DNA of 16,399 nucleotides from Candidatus Albibeggiatoa sp. nov. BB20 (GCA_016744725.1 JADGDW010000110.1:1-16399); one strand, 5' to 3'; shown: positions 1 through 6,819, counted from the first letter of the stretch. Made by a program: numbers and translations. Notes: generated from the sequence alone by a model not told the origin.

Positions 1-108
1 CATAGAATTACTATTCTGTAAAATATGTTTTTATATCATTCATTATCAATTCATTAAATTAACTCATAATGATTGGCACTATATTTTGCATGACTACCAT
101 TTTTCTTT

Positions 109-226
109 AGCTTACTCCCAAGCTCAGCTTGGGAGTGTATGCACAAGAAGCTCTGCTTCGAGGATATTAATACATCAAGCAGAGCTTGATAGGCAGGCAT
201 TACCAAATAAAATTTGGTAACGAACT
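109..226 (+). repeat. Multi-hairpin dispersed repeat, copy 1
   Basis: This intergenic element is made of four consecutive hairpins. A has 10-bp arms at 114-123/127-136 with loop TCA. B has 5-bp arms at 147-151/155-159. C has 7-bp arms at 174-180/184-190 with loop AGA. D has 9-bp arms at 200-208/212-220 with loop AAA. The B core (AAGCTCTGCTT) is the exact reverse complement of the C core (AAGCAGAGCTT), so B and C can also pair with each other around an AT-rich centre. A second copy lies at 1170-1280 in the same orientation. It sits just beyond the 3' end of the XRE gene, the usual place for REP- or MITE-like palindromic elements. No transposase is nearby. Confidence 0.85.
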
Positions 227-269
227 AAAACATGTTCATAGATACTTCGCCCGTTTTTTCTGTCATTTT

Positions 270-608
270 TTATTTTTTTATTTCAGATAAAGCCTGTTGC
301 ATGGTTTGTATACGGGTTTCAAACTTATGCATATCCTTTTGGCATTCATCAAGTTTTAATTCCATAGCCTCTAAAAAATCATCCTTATAATCATTAGGAT
401 TTATTTTTTTAGAACTCCCTATAAGGACGTAATTAATATCTACACCCGCTTTTGCTATAAGAGCTAAATAGTCAGCATCTGGCTTAGTTTGATTATTTTC
501 ATAACTAGACTGAGTAGGTCTTGTAACCTTGCCAATCTCAGCTATTTGGGCTTGATTCATTTTTAATCTTTTCCGTTCTTTAATTAACCGTTCGCCAATC
601 GTAAGCAT
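270..608 (-). CDS. XRE-family transcriptional regulator, phage repressor type
   Basis: A 112-residue DNA-binding protein. Residues 1-65 form a Cro/CI-type helix-turn-helix: the opening TIGERLIKERKRLKMNQ and the later PDADYLALI and NYVLIG segments match the small prophage-type XRE regulators common in Gammaproteobacteria. Residues 75-112 are charged and predicted helical (coiled coil), probably for dimerisation. A weak ribosome site (GGA) precedes the ATG. Upstream lie a candidate promoter and a perfect 19-bp palindrome at 625-643, placed where the protein could repress its own transcription. The gene is divergent from the small gene at 864, and both lie between two copies of a direct repeat. 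It is probably a repressor; its targets beyond itself are unknown. Confidence 0.85.
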   Translation of the reverse strand: MLTIGERLIKERKRLKMNQAQIAEIGKVTRPTQSSYENNQTKPDADYLALIAKAGVDINYVLIGSSKKINPNDYKDDFLEAMELKLDECQKDMHKFETRIQTMQQALSEIKK

Positions 609-624
609 TTATTTTCCATTTTTT

Positions 625-643
625 ATGTAAAATATATTTACAT
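625..643. promoter_or_regulatory. Palindromic operator candidate for the XRE regulator
   Basis: Perfect inverted repeat ATGTAAA-ATATA-TTTACAT (7-bp arms, 5-bp spacer), 17 bp upstream of the XRE start codon and just downstream of the predicted promoter. The symmetry and position suit autorepression by a Cro/CI-like dimer. Binding is inferred. Confidence 0.5.
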
Positions 644-653
644 GTAGAGTTAT

Positions 654-681
654 TTTATATATGATTATGTGTAAGTTGTAA
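654..681 (-). promoter_or_regulatory. Candidate sigma-70 promoter of the XRE gene
   Basis: On the minus strand, TTACAA (-35, 676-681) is followed by a 16-bp spacer and TATAAA (-10, 654-659). Transcription would begin near 646, immediately before the palindrome at 625-643. The -35 box matches only 4 of 6 consensus bases and the region is AT-rich, so the call is moderate. Confidence 0.35.
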
Positions 682-863
682 TAAGGCAGAGTAAGCAGTA
701 AAAATTTAAGATAAAGCAAGAGGCAATATTTCTAATCTATTAAGACATTAATAAAATGCACTAAGACAACATAGTTCACACTAATAAAAGAAACAATTAT
801 ACATGCTGAATGGATACTAAAAGCATAGTCAGTAGCTAAATAATTTTTAAGAAGAGAATAACC

Positions 864-1100
864 ATGCAAAATGCTTCTAAACCAGCTTATTGGGAAATCA
901 TTAATAATTCTCTTTGGAAACAGCAAAATATTATTGAGTTTATAGATGAAACATTAAGTGATTTGTATTTAAGTGAAAATCCTGATTGTTTAAAAGCAGC
1001 AGAAAACCGCTTGACTGCTATTGAAATGTTGGTTGATGGTTTGAAAGGAGAACTCCGTAATATCATTCCATTGATTCAAAACAAAAGAGATGAATTATAA
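864..1100 (+). CDS. Small hypothetical protein, 78 aa
   Basis: I do not recognise this protein. It is 78 residues long, acidic and mostly helical, with no signal peptide or membrane segment. A purine-rich AAGAAGAG ribosome site lies 7-12 bases before the ATG, which supports translation. Heptad-like spacing of Leu and Ile in residues 44-70 suggests helical packing or dimerisation. It is divergent from the XRE regulator and shares its 255-bp intergenic region, so it may be a target of that regulator, or the two may form a small module bounded by the direct repeats. An antisense reading frame at 732-926 has no comparable start signal and was left out. The function is unknown. Confidence 0.6.
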   Translation: MQNASKPAYWEIINNSLWKQQNIIEFIDETLSDLYLSENPDCLKAAENRLTAIEMLVDGLKGELRNIIPLIQNKRDEL

Positions 1101-1169
1101 AGAGTGTCAACTTTCCCCCGTTCTGCCAAAATAAATACAGTTCATCTTAGTATGGCACGGTAGGTTGAT

Positions 1170-1280
1170 AGCTTACTCCTAAGCTCAGGAATGTATGTAC
1201 GAAGCTCTGCTTCAAGGATATTAATACATCAAGCAGAGCTTGATAGACAGGTATCCCCAAAGAGACTTTGGTAACGAGCT
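1170..1280 (+). repeat. Multi-hairpin dispersed repeat, copy 2
   Basis: Second copy of the element at 109-226, in the same orientation. Hairpins B (1201-1213) and C (1228-1244) are intact, and the stretch joining them is conserved. Hairpin A is largely lost through a short deletion in its 3' arm. Hairpin D (1257-1271) is shorter, but its innermost pair is changed from T-A in copy 1 to G-C with pairing preserved. It lies between the convergent 3' ends of the 78-aa gene and the molybdoenzyme gene. Confidence 0.85.
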
Positions 1281-1305
1281 ATTTGGGCAATATCTGGATT
1301 AAATA

Positions 1306-1329
1306 TTCCCACGCACAGAAGCATGGGAA
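1306..1329 (-). terminator. Stem-loop downstream of the molybdoenzyme gene
   Basis: On the minus strand, TTCCCATGC and GCGTGGGAA flank the loop TTCTGT, giving a 9-bp stem with one U-G wobble, 13 bases after the stop codon. There is no clear run of T after it, so Rho-independent termination would be weak; it may instead protect the mRNA 3' end. The arms resemble the CCCACGC...GCGTGGG palindromes I associate with dispersed repeats in sulfur- and methane-oxidising bacteria. That is recollection, not a search. Confidence 0.45.
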
Positions 1330-1341
1330 CAATGAGTAAAA

Positions 1342-3870
1342 TTAATTATCCCGTCTAAACACATGACTGCGAGAAGTCGCCAATCTATCCCACCCCGGAC
1401 GATGTTCTAAACAGGTTTTTTGAATATTCACCAACACCGTATTATAAGCAAAAGCACCCGCTGGACTTGGATTATCATCGGTTAAAAAGTCAGGATTACC
1501 TGCTCTATCAACCCCGTTTTCATCTAAATCCATCCAAACACCCTCATGCAATACTGCCACTCCGGGCATACAACGCTGAGTCACATACACTGGTACAACC
1601 ACTTTGCCACGATCATTGTAAACCTCAACTGTATCACCTGTTTTTAAACCTAATTTCATTGCATCACTGGCATTCATCGTGACTTCTTGCTCATAAGTTT
1701 CACGCAAAATCGCAATATTATTGAAGATCGAATGAGTACGCCAACGTGGATGCGGGCTGATTAAATGGAATGGATGCTTTTTGGTTTTCTCGCTGCCAAG
1801 ATATTCCCATGGCTCAATCCATTTTGGAATTGCAGGAATATAATGACCATAAGAGGTTTTCGTCCAATCGGTGTATTTTGCCAATTTAGACGAGAAAATC
1901 TCAATTTTGCCAGATGGCGTACTCCACGGCACACCTTTTTCCACATTATCCTGAAACGCAACGTGTGGGCGATCTAACTTAAATTTGTAAATCCCAGTTT
2001 TCTTAAACTCTTCCCAAGGCATCTCAACATGTTGATGGTGCATAACTTTATTTTCCCACCAATCTTTGAGAAATTTCTCATCCACTGCATCATTGTCAAA
2101 AAAGTAATTACGTTCAGCTTTGGGATTATATTTTTCACCAAATCCAAGACGATATGCAAGCTCTGTGAAAATTTGTAAATCCGTTTTACTTTCGCCCATT
2201 GGTTCAATGACTTTGGGACGATGAATGTAATAATGTCCTTTATACCAAGGCAATGCCACATCATGGCGTTCAAAATGAGTTGAAACAGGGAATAGCACAT
2301 CTGACCATAAACCCGATGGCGTAATCGTCGAATCCATACAAACCACTAAGTCTAATTTGTGAATCGCTTGGATTTCTTTATTAATATTAGTCAGTTGATT
2401 GAACCAATCTGAGCCTTGCCAGAAAATCCCCTTAATATTAGGAATTTGCCCATCGGTATCATCACTGCGCGGCCATAAGCCAATATCTTCGCGCTTCACA
2501 TTGGGATAATTCAGCACACAATGCGCCCAACGATCCGATTTAATCGATTGATACCAAATGTTTTTATTTTCATCATAAGGATAGGCGACCGATTCCGCGT
2601 GCCAACCTTTGCCCACGCCTTCAGCACAACCACCGATAACCCCGATATTGCCCGTCATCGCTTGCAATGCCGCTGCCATCCGATTGTATTGTTCGCCATA
2701 TGCATTACGCCCCGGTGCCCAAGAGGCTTTTAACGCCGCAGGCTTGGTGGTCGCATACATATCGGCTAATTTCTTAATATCTTCAGCAGAGACACCACAG
2801 ATTTCCGCTGCCCATTCAGGGGTTTTAGGCTGTCCGTCTGATTTACCTAAAATGTAATCTTTGAAATTTTCTTGATCGCTCGCCCAATCTGGCATTGTTG
2901 ATGCGTCCATGCCTTGCACGAATTTGTTAATAAAATCTTGATCTTGCAAATTATTCGCAAAAATATAATGTGCCATTCCCGCCATCATCGCTGCATCGGT
3001 ATTGGGTCGAATCGGAATCCACCACGCATCATAACTGGATGCAGAATCAGTATGTTGTGGATCAATAATAACGAATTTACAGCCACGTTGTTTGGCTAAG
3101 CGCATGTAATAAAAGGTGTTGCCGCCATGGAAAGTATAGGCAGGATTCCAGCCCCACATGATAATCAGTTTGGAATGGGCAAAGGTATCATCTTCATTGC
3201 CATCGTGAATTGTGCCAAAAGTCATACGCGAGCTAAAAGTGGTCGCTTGATAAGAAGGCACAGACCATGAATTAGTACGACAGCCAAACATGCCTAAAAA
3301 CCGTCCCAACAATCCTTCAATTTGATCTGATTTATGCAACACACCCCATGACGCGCCTGCATAACTTTGGTCTAATAATGCGGTATTGCCATAAGTGGCT
3401 TTGATATATTCCATTTTTTCTGCGACAAAACTGAGGGCTTCTTCCCAACTGGCACGACGAAATTTACCTTCACCACGCGCTCCGACGCGCATCATGGGGT
3501 ATAACAAACGTTCTTGGGAATAAATCCGATGTCGATAGGAACGCCCGCGCAAACAGGCACGTAATTGTGGTTCTTCTTCAGTATCTTTGCCGTATTCGCC
3601 ACCTTTTTGGTAACGTCCATCATCGGTTGATAAGCGCACAATCACATCATTTTTTTTATGTGCAATCAACGCGTGACGTGAACCGCAGTTATGAGCACAA
3701 CTGGTGACAATGGTTTCTAATTCATCATCTTTTGGATAAGGCTCATACGCATAGGCTTGAGTTTTGCTTGAAATTAGACCAGCAGATAGGGCAGTTGAGG
3801 TCAGTGCGGTGGTTTTGAGGAAATTACGGCGGTTTAGGTTTAAATGTGTTTGTAGTTCTTTTATATCCAT
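1342..3870 (-). CDS. Tat-exported DMSO-reductase-type molybdopterin oxidoreductase, catalytic subunit
   Basis: An 842-residue periplasmic molybdoenzyme of the DmsA class. It has a twin-arginine signal (NRRNFLK, Arg14-Arg15) with likely cleavage after AYA (39-41). Next is the [4Fe-4S] segment with Cys58, Cys62 and Cys106 (RACLRGR); the position where DmsA has its third Cys is His66. The stretch YPMMRVGARGEGKFRR (124-139) is near-identical to DmsA. Ser206 aligns with the DmsA Mo-ligand serine. The MPT-binding C-terminal domain covers roughly 700-830. A GGAG ribosome site lies 7 bases before the ATG. No iron-sulfur subunit, membrane anchor or chaperone gene adjoins it, so the redox partner is unknown. 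The substrate could be DMSO or another S- or N-oxide; sequence alone does not decide. Expression is probably controlled by the leader terminator at 3889-3923. Confidence 0.9.
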   Translation of the reverse strand: MDIKELQTHLNLNRRNFLKTTALTSTALSAGLISSKTQAYAYEPYPKDDELETIVTSCAHNCGSRHALIAHKKNDVIVRLSTDDGRYQKGGEYGKDTEEEPQLRACLRGRSYRHRIYSQERLLYPMMRVGARGEGKFRRASWEEALSFVAEKMEYIKATYGNTALLDQSYAGASWGVLHKSDQIEGLLGRFLGMFGCRTNSWSVPSYQATTFSSRMTFGTIHDGNEDDTFAHSKLIIMWGWNPAYTFHGGNTFYYMRLAKQRGCKFVIIDPQHTDSASSYDAWWIPIRPNTDAAMMAGMAHYIFANNLQDQDFINKFVQGMDASTMPDWASDQENFKDYILGKSDGQPKTPEWAAEICGVSAEDIKKLADMYATTKPAALKASWAPGRNAYGEQYNRMAAALQAMTGNIGVIGGCAEGVGKGWHAESVAYPYDENKNIWYQSIKSDRWAHCVLNYPNVKREDIGLWPRSDDTDGQIPNIKGIFWQGSDWFNQLTNINKEIQAIHKLDLVVCMDSTITPSGLWSDVLFPVSTHFERHDVALPWYKGHYYIHRPKVIEPMGESKTDLQIFTELAYRLGFGEKYNPKAERNYFFDNDAVDEKFLKDWWENKVMHHQHVEMPWEEFKKTGIYKFKLDRPHVAFQDNVEKGVPWSTPSGKIEIFSSKLAKYTDWTKTSYGHYIPAIPKWIEPWEYLGSEKTKKHPFHLISPHPRWRTHSIFNNIAILRETYEQEVTMNASDAMKLGLKTGDTVEVYNDRGKVVVPVYVTQRCMPGVAVLHEGVWMDLDENGVDRAGNPDFLTDDNPSPAGAFAYNTVLVNIQKTCLEHRPGWDRLATSRSHVFRRDN

Positions 3871-3888
3871 TCCCTGGCTCCATACGTT

Positions 3889-3923
3889 AAAAAAGGTCTC
3901 TAACTCGTGCAGCTAGAGACCTT
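3889..3923 (-). terminator. Intrinsic terminator in the molybdoenzyme leader (attenuator candidate)
   Basis: On the minus strand, AAGGTCTCTA (3923-3914), an 11-nt loop and TAGAGACCTT (3902-3893) form a perfect 10-bp stem running directly into a T tract (TTTTTT, 3894-3889). Only 18 bases separate the T tract from the ATG at 3870, and they hold the Shine-Dalgarno site. No promoter fits in that space, so transcripts of the gene must read through the hairpin. The plus strand has no T run after the stem, so the direction is clear. Confidence 0.75.
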
Positions 3924-3925
3924 AA

Positions 3926-4029
3926 CATTTCAATGATGACCTACAGAGGTTATTACCATGTAATGGTTACTGTCAGCAATTCGTAGACCATTCAAATGAA
4001 TTTAAACTATCAGTTTGAATTTTAAGGTT
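3926..4029 (-). ncRNA. Structured 5' leader, riboswitch- or attenuator-like, unclassified
   Basis: Just upstream of the leader terminator the minus strand can form GGUCUAC (3989-3983) paired with GUAGGUC (3944-3938), 7 pairs including two G-U. This encloses a small hairpin (ATTAC-ATG-GTAAT, 3964-3952). Further upstream ACCTTAA (4028-4022) is complementary to TTAAGGT (3925-3919), which overlaps the 5' arm of the terminator and could act as an antiterminator. I do not recognise a known riboswitch class; the sequence does not look like the GEMM or T-box consensus I remember, and I cannot test the Moco motif by eye. The structure is inferred from one sequence. Confidence 0.35.
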
Positions 4030-4066
4030 TTTTATGTTTTTATATTTGTAATGTTAAATAAATTAT

Positions 4067-4081
4067 CTGCCATTTTGGCAG
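4067..4081. promoter_or_regulatory. Perfect palindrome upstream of the molybdoenzyme gene
   Basis: CTGCCA-TTT-TGGCAG, 6-bp perfect arms with a 3-bp centre, about 200 bp before the start codon. It could be a regulator site or a leader hairpin. On the plus strand it is followed by TTATTTTTG, which gives it a terminator look, but no plus-strand gene precedes it. Confidence 0.3.
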
Positions 4082-4156
4082 TTATTTTTGATTTGTTGAT
4101 TTCTTTTTAAACATAAATAAATATGAAACTATAATTAGGCCTTGTTATTTATGGTA

Positions 4157-4184
4157 TTTTTAGACTGAAATTGGAATCTGTCAA
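4157..4184 (-). promoter_or_regulatory. Candidate promoter of the molybdoenzyme gene
   Basis: Consensus TTGACA (-35, 4184-4179), a 16-bp spacer and TAAAAA (-10, 4162-4157) on the minus strand. Transcription from near 4150 would give a leader of about 280 nt carrying the structured region and terminator. The -10 matches only 4 of 6 bases. Confidence 0.4.
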
Positions 4185-4255
4185 ATTGGCATGTGAGGGA
4201 TAATTGAGTGGAATTTGGAATAATGAGACAGACAAGTGTCCGCCCCATCTTAATA

Positions 4256-4417
4256 TTATCTTGGAGGTTCTACTAGTTCAGTAGGATCGTTGGAATTACC
4301 ATCTGGATTCTCTTGATTGGTATTACTGCCACCAGTATGAGGGTTTTTAGGACTAGTACTTAAAGGAATCGGAGCTTCTTCACCTTCGTGAATAAGGTTA
4401 GAGTCTTGGTCTGACAT
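4256..4417 (-). CDS. Small acidic Gly/Asn/Pro-rich protein, 53 aa (second gene of small operon)
   Basis: A 53-codon frame starting MSDQDSNLIHEGEEAP and ending LVEPPR. A strong Shine-Dalgarno (GGAG) lies 8 bases before the ATG. The product is acidic, has no Cys, no membrane segment and no signal peptide, and is rich in Asn, Gly, Pro and Ser, so it is probably disordered. It contains one Gly-Gly (29-30). Its start lies 2 nt after the stop of the 50-aa gene upstream, and both share a near-consensus promoter, which argues for a real small operon. I recognise no family. A secreted or modified peptide precursor is possible, but no maturation or export gene is nearby. Confidence 0.6.
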   Translation of the reverse strand: MSDQDSNLIHEGEEAPIPLSTSPKNPHTGGSNTNQENPDGNSNDPTELVEPPR

Positions 4418-4419
4418 TA

Positions 4420-4572
4420 TTATTCTCCACAATGTTGCTTTTTAAGGAATAGGCTTCTGCTTGACTTTATTTTTTTCTGTATCTCTATTTTTCTATTTCT
4501 GTCGCTATCTTTTATATCTTCAGGCAGACTTGGAACTGTGGCATTAAAATAGATACAGTAAGTACTTCGCAT
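4420..4572 (-). CDS. Small basic protein, 50 aa (first gene of small operon)
   Basis: A 50-codon frame beginning MRSTYCIYFNATVPSLPE and ending KKQHCGE. It is preceded by AAGGA 9 bases before the ATG and by a TTGATA-N17-TATACT promoter whose expected start gives a leader of about 28 nt. The C-terminal half is strongly basic and probably helical; there are two cysteines, Cys6 and Cys48, near the ends. There is no signal peptide or membrane helix. It is followed after 2 nt by the 53-aa acidic gene, so a basic/acidic pair is made from one transcript, which invites the guess that they bind each other. I recognise no family. Confidence 0.55.
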   Translation of the reverse strand: MRSTYCIYFNATVPSLPEDIKDSDRNRKIEIQKKIKSSRSLFLKKQHCGE

Positions 4573-4606
4573 GGTCAGTTATCCTTACTAAGTTAATTGC
4601 TTGTTC

Positions 4607-4635
4607 AGTATAACTATCTAATTAATATCTATCAA
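4607..4635 (-). promoter_or_regulatory. Near-consensus sigma-70 promoter of the small-protein operon
   Basis: Minus strand TTGATA (4635-4630), a 17-bp spacer and TATACT (4612-4607): each box matches 5 of 6 consensus bases at optimal spacing. The expected start is about 4600. The -35 box lies within a tandem direct repeat, AATATCTATC twice (4624-4633 and 4634-4643). Confidence 0.6.
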
Positions 4636-4817
4636 TATCTATCAGCATCACAAAAACAATAAAAAATATTGCTCAGCAACTTAATTTTAATAATTTTAGA
4701 GAAAACAGCTTGTCTAGCAACTGGTATAAAAATAAAAATCTGAGTTTATAAAAAATAGTATTAATGTTTACTATTGATAAAAATAGGAAATATAGTCGTT
4801 TTATTTTAAAGTGATAC

Positions 4818-4880
4818 GGACTGGCAGTCCTAGATTTCAAAAATCGATTGATATTTAAAGTATAAAAGGACTGCCAGTCC
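4818..4880. repeat. Nested inverted repeat GGACTGGCAGTCC / GGACTGCCAGTCC
   Basis: Two 13-mers (4818-4830 and 4868-4880) are exact reverse complements of each other, and each is itself a 5-bp hairpin (GGACT/AGTCC). The 37-bp centre is AT-rich. It could fold as one long stem or two small hairpins. Similar AGGACT/AGTCCT arms occur at 10664-10695 and 13367-13392, so this looks like a dispersed palindrome family. The rest of 4636-5005 holds no gene that I can support. Confidence 0.7.
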
Positions 4881-5005
4881 TAACATACAAACCGAAATTG
4901 ACTATATGATTCAAGGTGGGAATATTCTGTCATTGATGGCTGAGGTTTTAGCCTGAGATTTTTCATAAAGAGCAGCCCAATCTATTTGAACTACTCAATA
5001 GAACT

Positions 5006-6487
5006 TTAGTTCAGTAAAATTTCTTGTTCTTGCTCCTGCTGAATCAAATTCTCATATAATTCAATATAACTTTGTGCGCTATGCTGCCAACTAAAATCTT
5101 TGAGCATTCCATTGGTGCGCAATTGTCGCCAAGTCGCTTTATCCCGATAAGTCACTAATGCTTGCTGCACACAACGCAATAATTCATACGCATCTTCACG
5201 TTCAAATATAAACCCTGTTGCGGTTCCTGTATCCAAATGGCGTGGCGTAATATCCACGACAGTATCTGCTAGTCCACCTGTATTGCGCACAATTGGCACA
5301 GTACCATAACGCATACTATACATTTGATTTAAACCACAGGGCTCAAACCGTGAAGGCATGAGAAAAATATCAGCACTTGATTCAATTTGATGAGCTAATT
5401 CTTCATCATAGCCAAAATTCACACTTAAATATCCCACATATTCATCCGCTAAAATTTGCAGACGCTCTTCTAAATCTTTATCACCACTGCCCAATAAAAC
5501 CAATTGAGCGCCCTCATTGATAATATGCGGAATAATGGGTACAACTAAATCTATACCTTTCTGATGGGTTAAGCGGGTAATCATACCAATCAAGGGGGTT
5601 TGTTTTGGACTTTCTAAACCTAAACGTTGGCGCAAAGCACGGGTATTTTTAGCTTTGGAGGAAAAGTTAGTATGAGTATAGTTGCTGATGAGATGAGTAT
5701 CGGTTTCAGGATTCCATTCTTGCTCATTGATGCCATTCAAAATCCCTGTCAAACGATGTTGGTTATTATTGAGTAAATCATATAAGCCATAACCATAATT
5801 AGGGGTTTGAATTTCTCGGGCATAAGTTGGACTGACCGTCGTAATCCAATCTGAATAATATAAACCTGCTTTTAAAAATGACATCAATCCATAATATTCC
5901 AGTCCATACATACTGAAACTTTCTTTTGGTAAATGCAACAAATCTACGGCTTCCGCACCGAATACACCTTGATGTGCAAGATTATGCACACTCATCATGG
6001 TTTTGGCTTTGGCATACTTGCTGAAATGTAAATAAGCAGGAGCAAGCCCTGTTTGCCAATCATTGCAATGGATAATATTGGGTGTGAAATTAAATAGATG
6101 CTCGCCAAATAAAGCGGCGACTTTGGATAATAAGCCAAAACGTAAATGATTATCCTGCCAATCCTCTCCTTCTTCATCTTGATAAGGCCCACCATCTCTG
6201 TGATATAACATGGGACAATCAATGACATAAACAGGAATATCCCCACCTAGCATCATGCCTTCTAAAATTCGTATTGGTGGTAAACAATCAAATAGTTGTA
6301 AATTTTCTTTCAACGGTTTTAAGCGTAATTGCTCAATCACCGTTTTATACCCAGGTAACAAAATACGTGCATCCACCCCCAAGGACTGCAACGTATAAGG
6401 TAAAGCATGGCTAATATCAGCGAGTCCACCTGTCTTAATCACAGGATATGCTTCTGAAGTTGCGAATAATACACGCAATTGTGCCAT
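5006..6487 (-). CDS. glgA: Glycogen synthase (ADP-glucose), GT5 family
   Basis: GlgA transfers glucose from ADP-glucose to the non-reducing end of alpha-1,4-glucan in the cytoplasm. The product is about 493 residues, close to the usual 475-500. The N-terminal ADP-glucose-binding signature KTGGLADI is at 19-26; the C-terminal GT-B domain carries PSRFEPCGLNQMYSMRYG, with the conserved Glu of the retaining mechanism, and NTGGLADTV. I chose the ATG at 6487, placed behind GAGGAG with a 9-nt gap. A GTG one codon earlier (6490) is possible. The gene stands alone: no glgC, glgB or glgP is in the window. The upstream 6491-6884 region is shared with a divergent gene. The product identification is firm. 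Confidence 0.95.
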   Translation of the reverse strand: MAQLRVLFATSEAYPVIKTGGLADISHALPYTLQSLGVDARILLPGYKTVIEQLRLKPLKENLQLFDCLPPIRILEGMMLGGDIPVYVIDCPMLYHRDGGPYQDEEGEDWQDNHLRFGLLSKVAALFGEHLFNFTPNIIHCNDWQTGLAPAYLHFSKYAKAKTMMSVHNLAHQGVFGAEAVDLLHLPKESFSMYGLEYYGLMSFLKAGLYYSDWITTVSPTYAREIQTPNYGYGLYDLLNNNQHRLTGILNGINEQEWNPETDTHLISNYTHTNFSSKAKNTRALRQRLGLESPKQTPLIGMITRLTHQKGIDLVVPIIPHIINEGAQLVLLGSGDKDLEERLQILADEYVGYLSVNFGYDEELAHQIESSADIFLMPSRFEPCGLNQMYSMRYGTVPIVRNTGGLADTVVDITPRHLDTGTATGFIFEREDAYELLRCVQQALVTYRDKATWRQLRTNGMLKDFSWQHSAQSYIELYENLIQQEQEQEILLN

Positions 6488-6490
6488 CAC

Positions 6491-6819
6491 CCTTCTCTCC
6501 TCATTCAGTGTAAACAGCCTTTTACAATGGAAAAATAATCATAATCTCAGATTCTAGGATGACAGACTATTTATAGCTTGCAGAACATTCCATAAAACCT
6601 TCTTGTTATTTTGTATTGATCCTAAGGCTCATTATTTGTGTCATTTCAGTATATAACAGTTTTCTAAATTCAGAGAAGCAATTCTTCTTTATTAAGGCTC
6701 ACCCAAGTTGCCTAAATGGGAACTATGAAAGGTTTGCAGTGACTCAATCCTAATTTAGAACTTAATGAATCAGTAATATGATTGCAAAAATTTGGAACAT
6801 CTTGAGTAATCACCCTTTA
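6491..6819. other. Intergenic region with no supported gene
   Basis: This AT-rich spacer lies between the divergent glgA and the gene at 6885. I found no open frame with a start signal, no convincing hairpin and no repeat. It presumably holds the glgA promoter, but I could not find a clear -35/-10 pair for it. Confidence 0.5.

Noticed and set aside
732..926. Minus-strand frame of 64 codons overlapping the start of the 78-aa gene
   Set aside because: It has no ribosome site, runs through the divergent promoter region and overlaps a better-supported gene.
3953..3991. A 12-codon frame MVYELLTVTITW in the molybdoenzyme leader that could be an attenuation leader peptide
   Set aside because: There is no Shine-Dalgarno before its ATG and no run of a single regulatory amino acid, and in AT-rich DNA such a frame is expected by chance. 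The structural attenuator call does not depend on it.
4339..4362. An AGGACTAGTACTT segment resembling the AGGACT hairpin family
   Set aside because: It has no AGTCCT partner arm and lies inside the 53-aa coding frame; probably coincidence.
4573..4590. A TAACTGA heptamer immediately before the 50-aa gene, recalling the TAACTGA direct repeats described in marine Beggiatoaceae
   Set aside because: Only one copy is present, not a tandem array, so a single 7-mer carries no weight.
4890..4955. Plus-strand frame ending MIQGGNILSLMAEVLA
   Set aside because: It is too short, with no start signal and no recognisable relation; most likely random.
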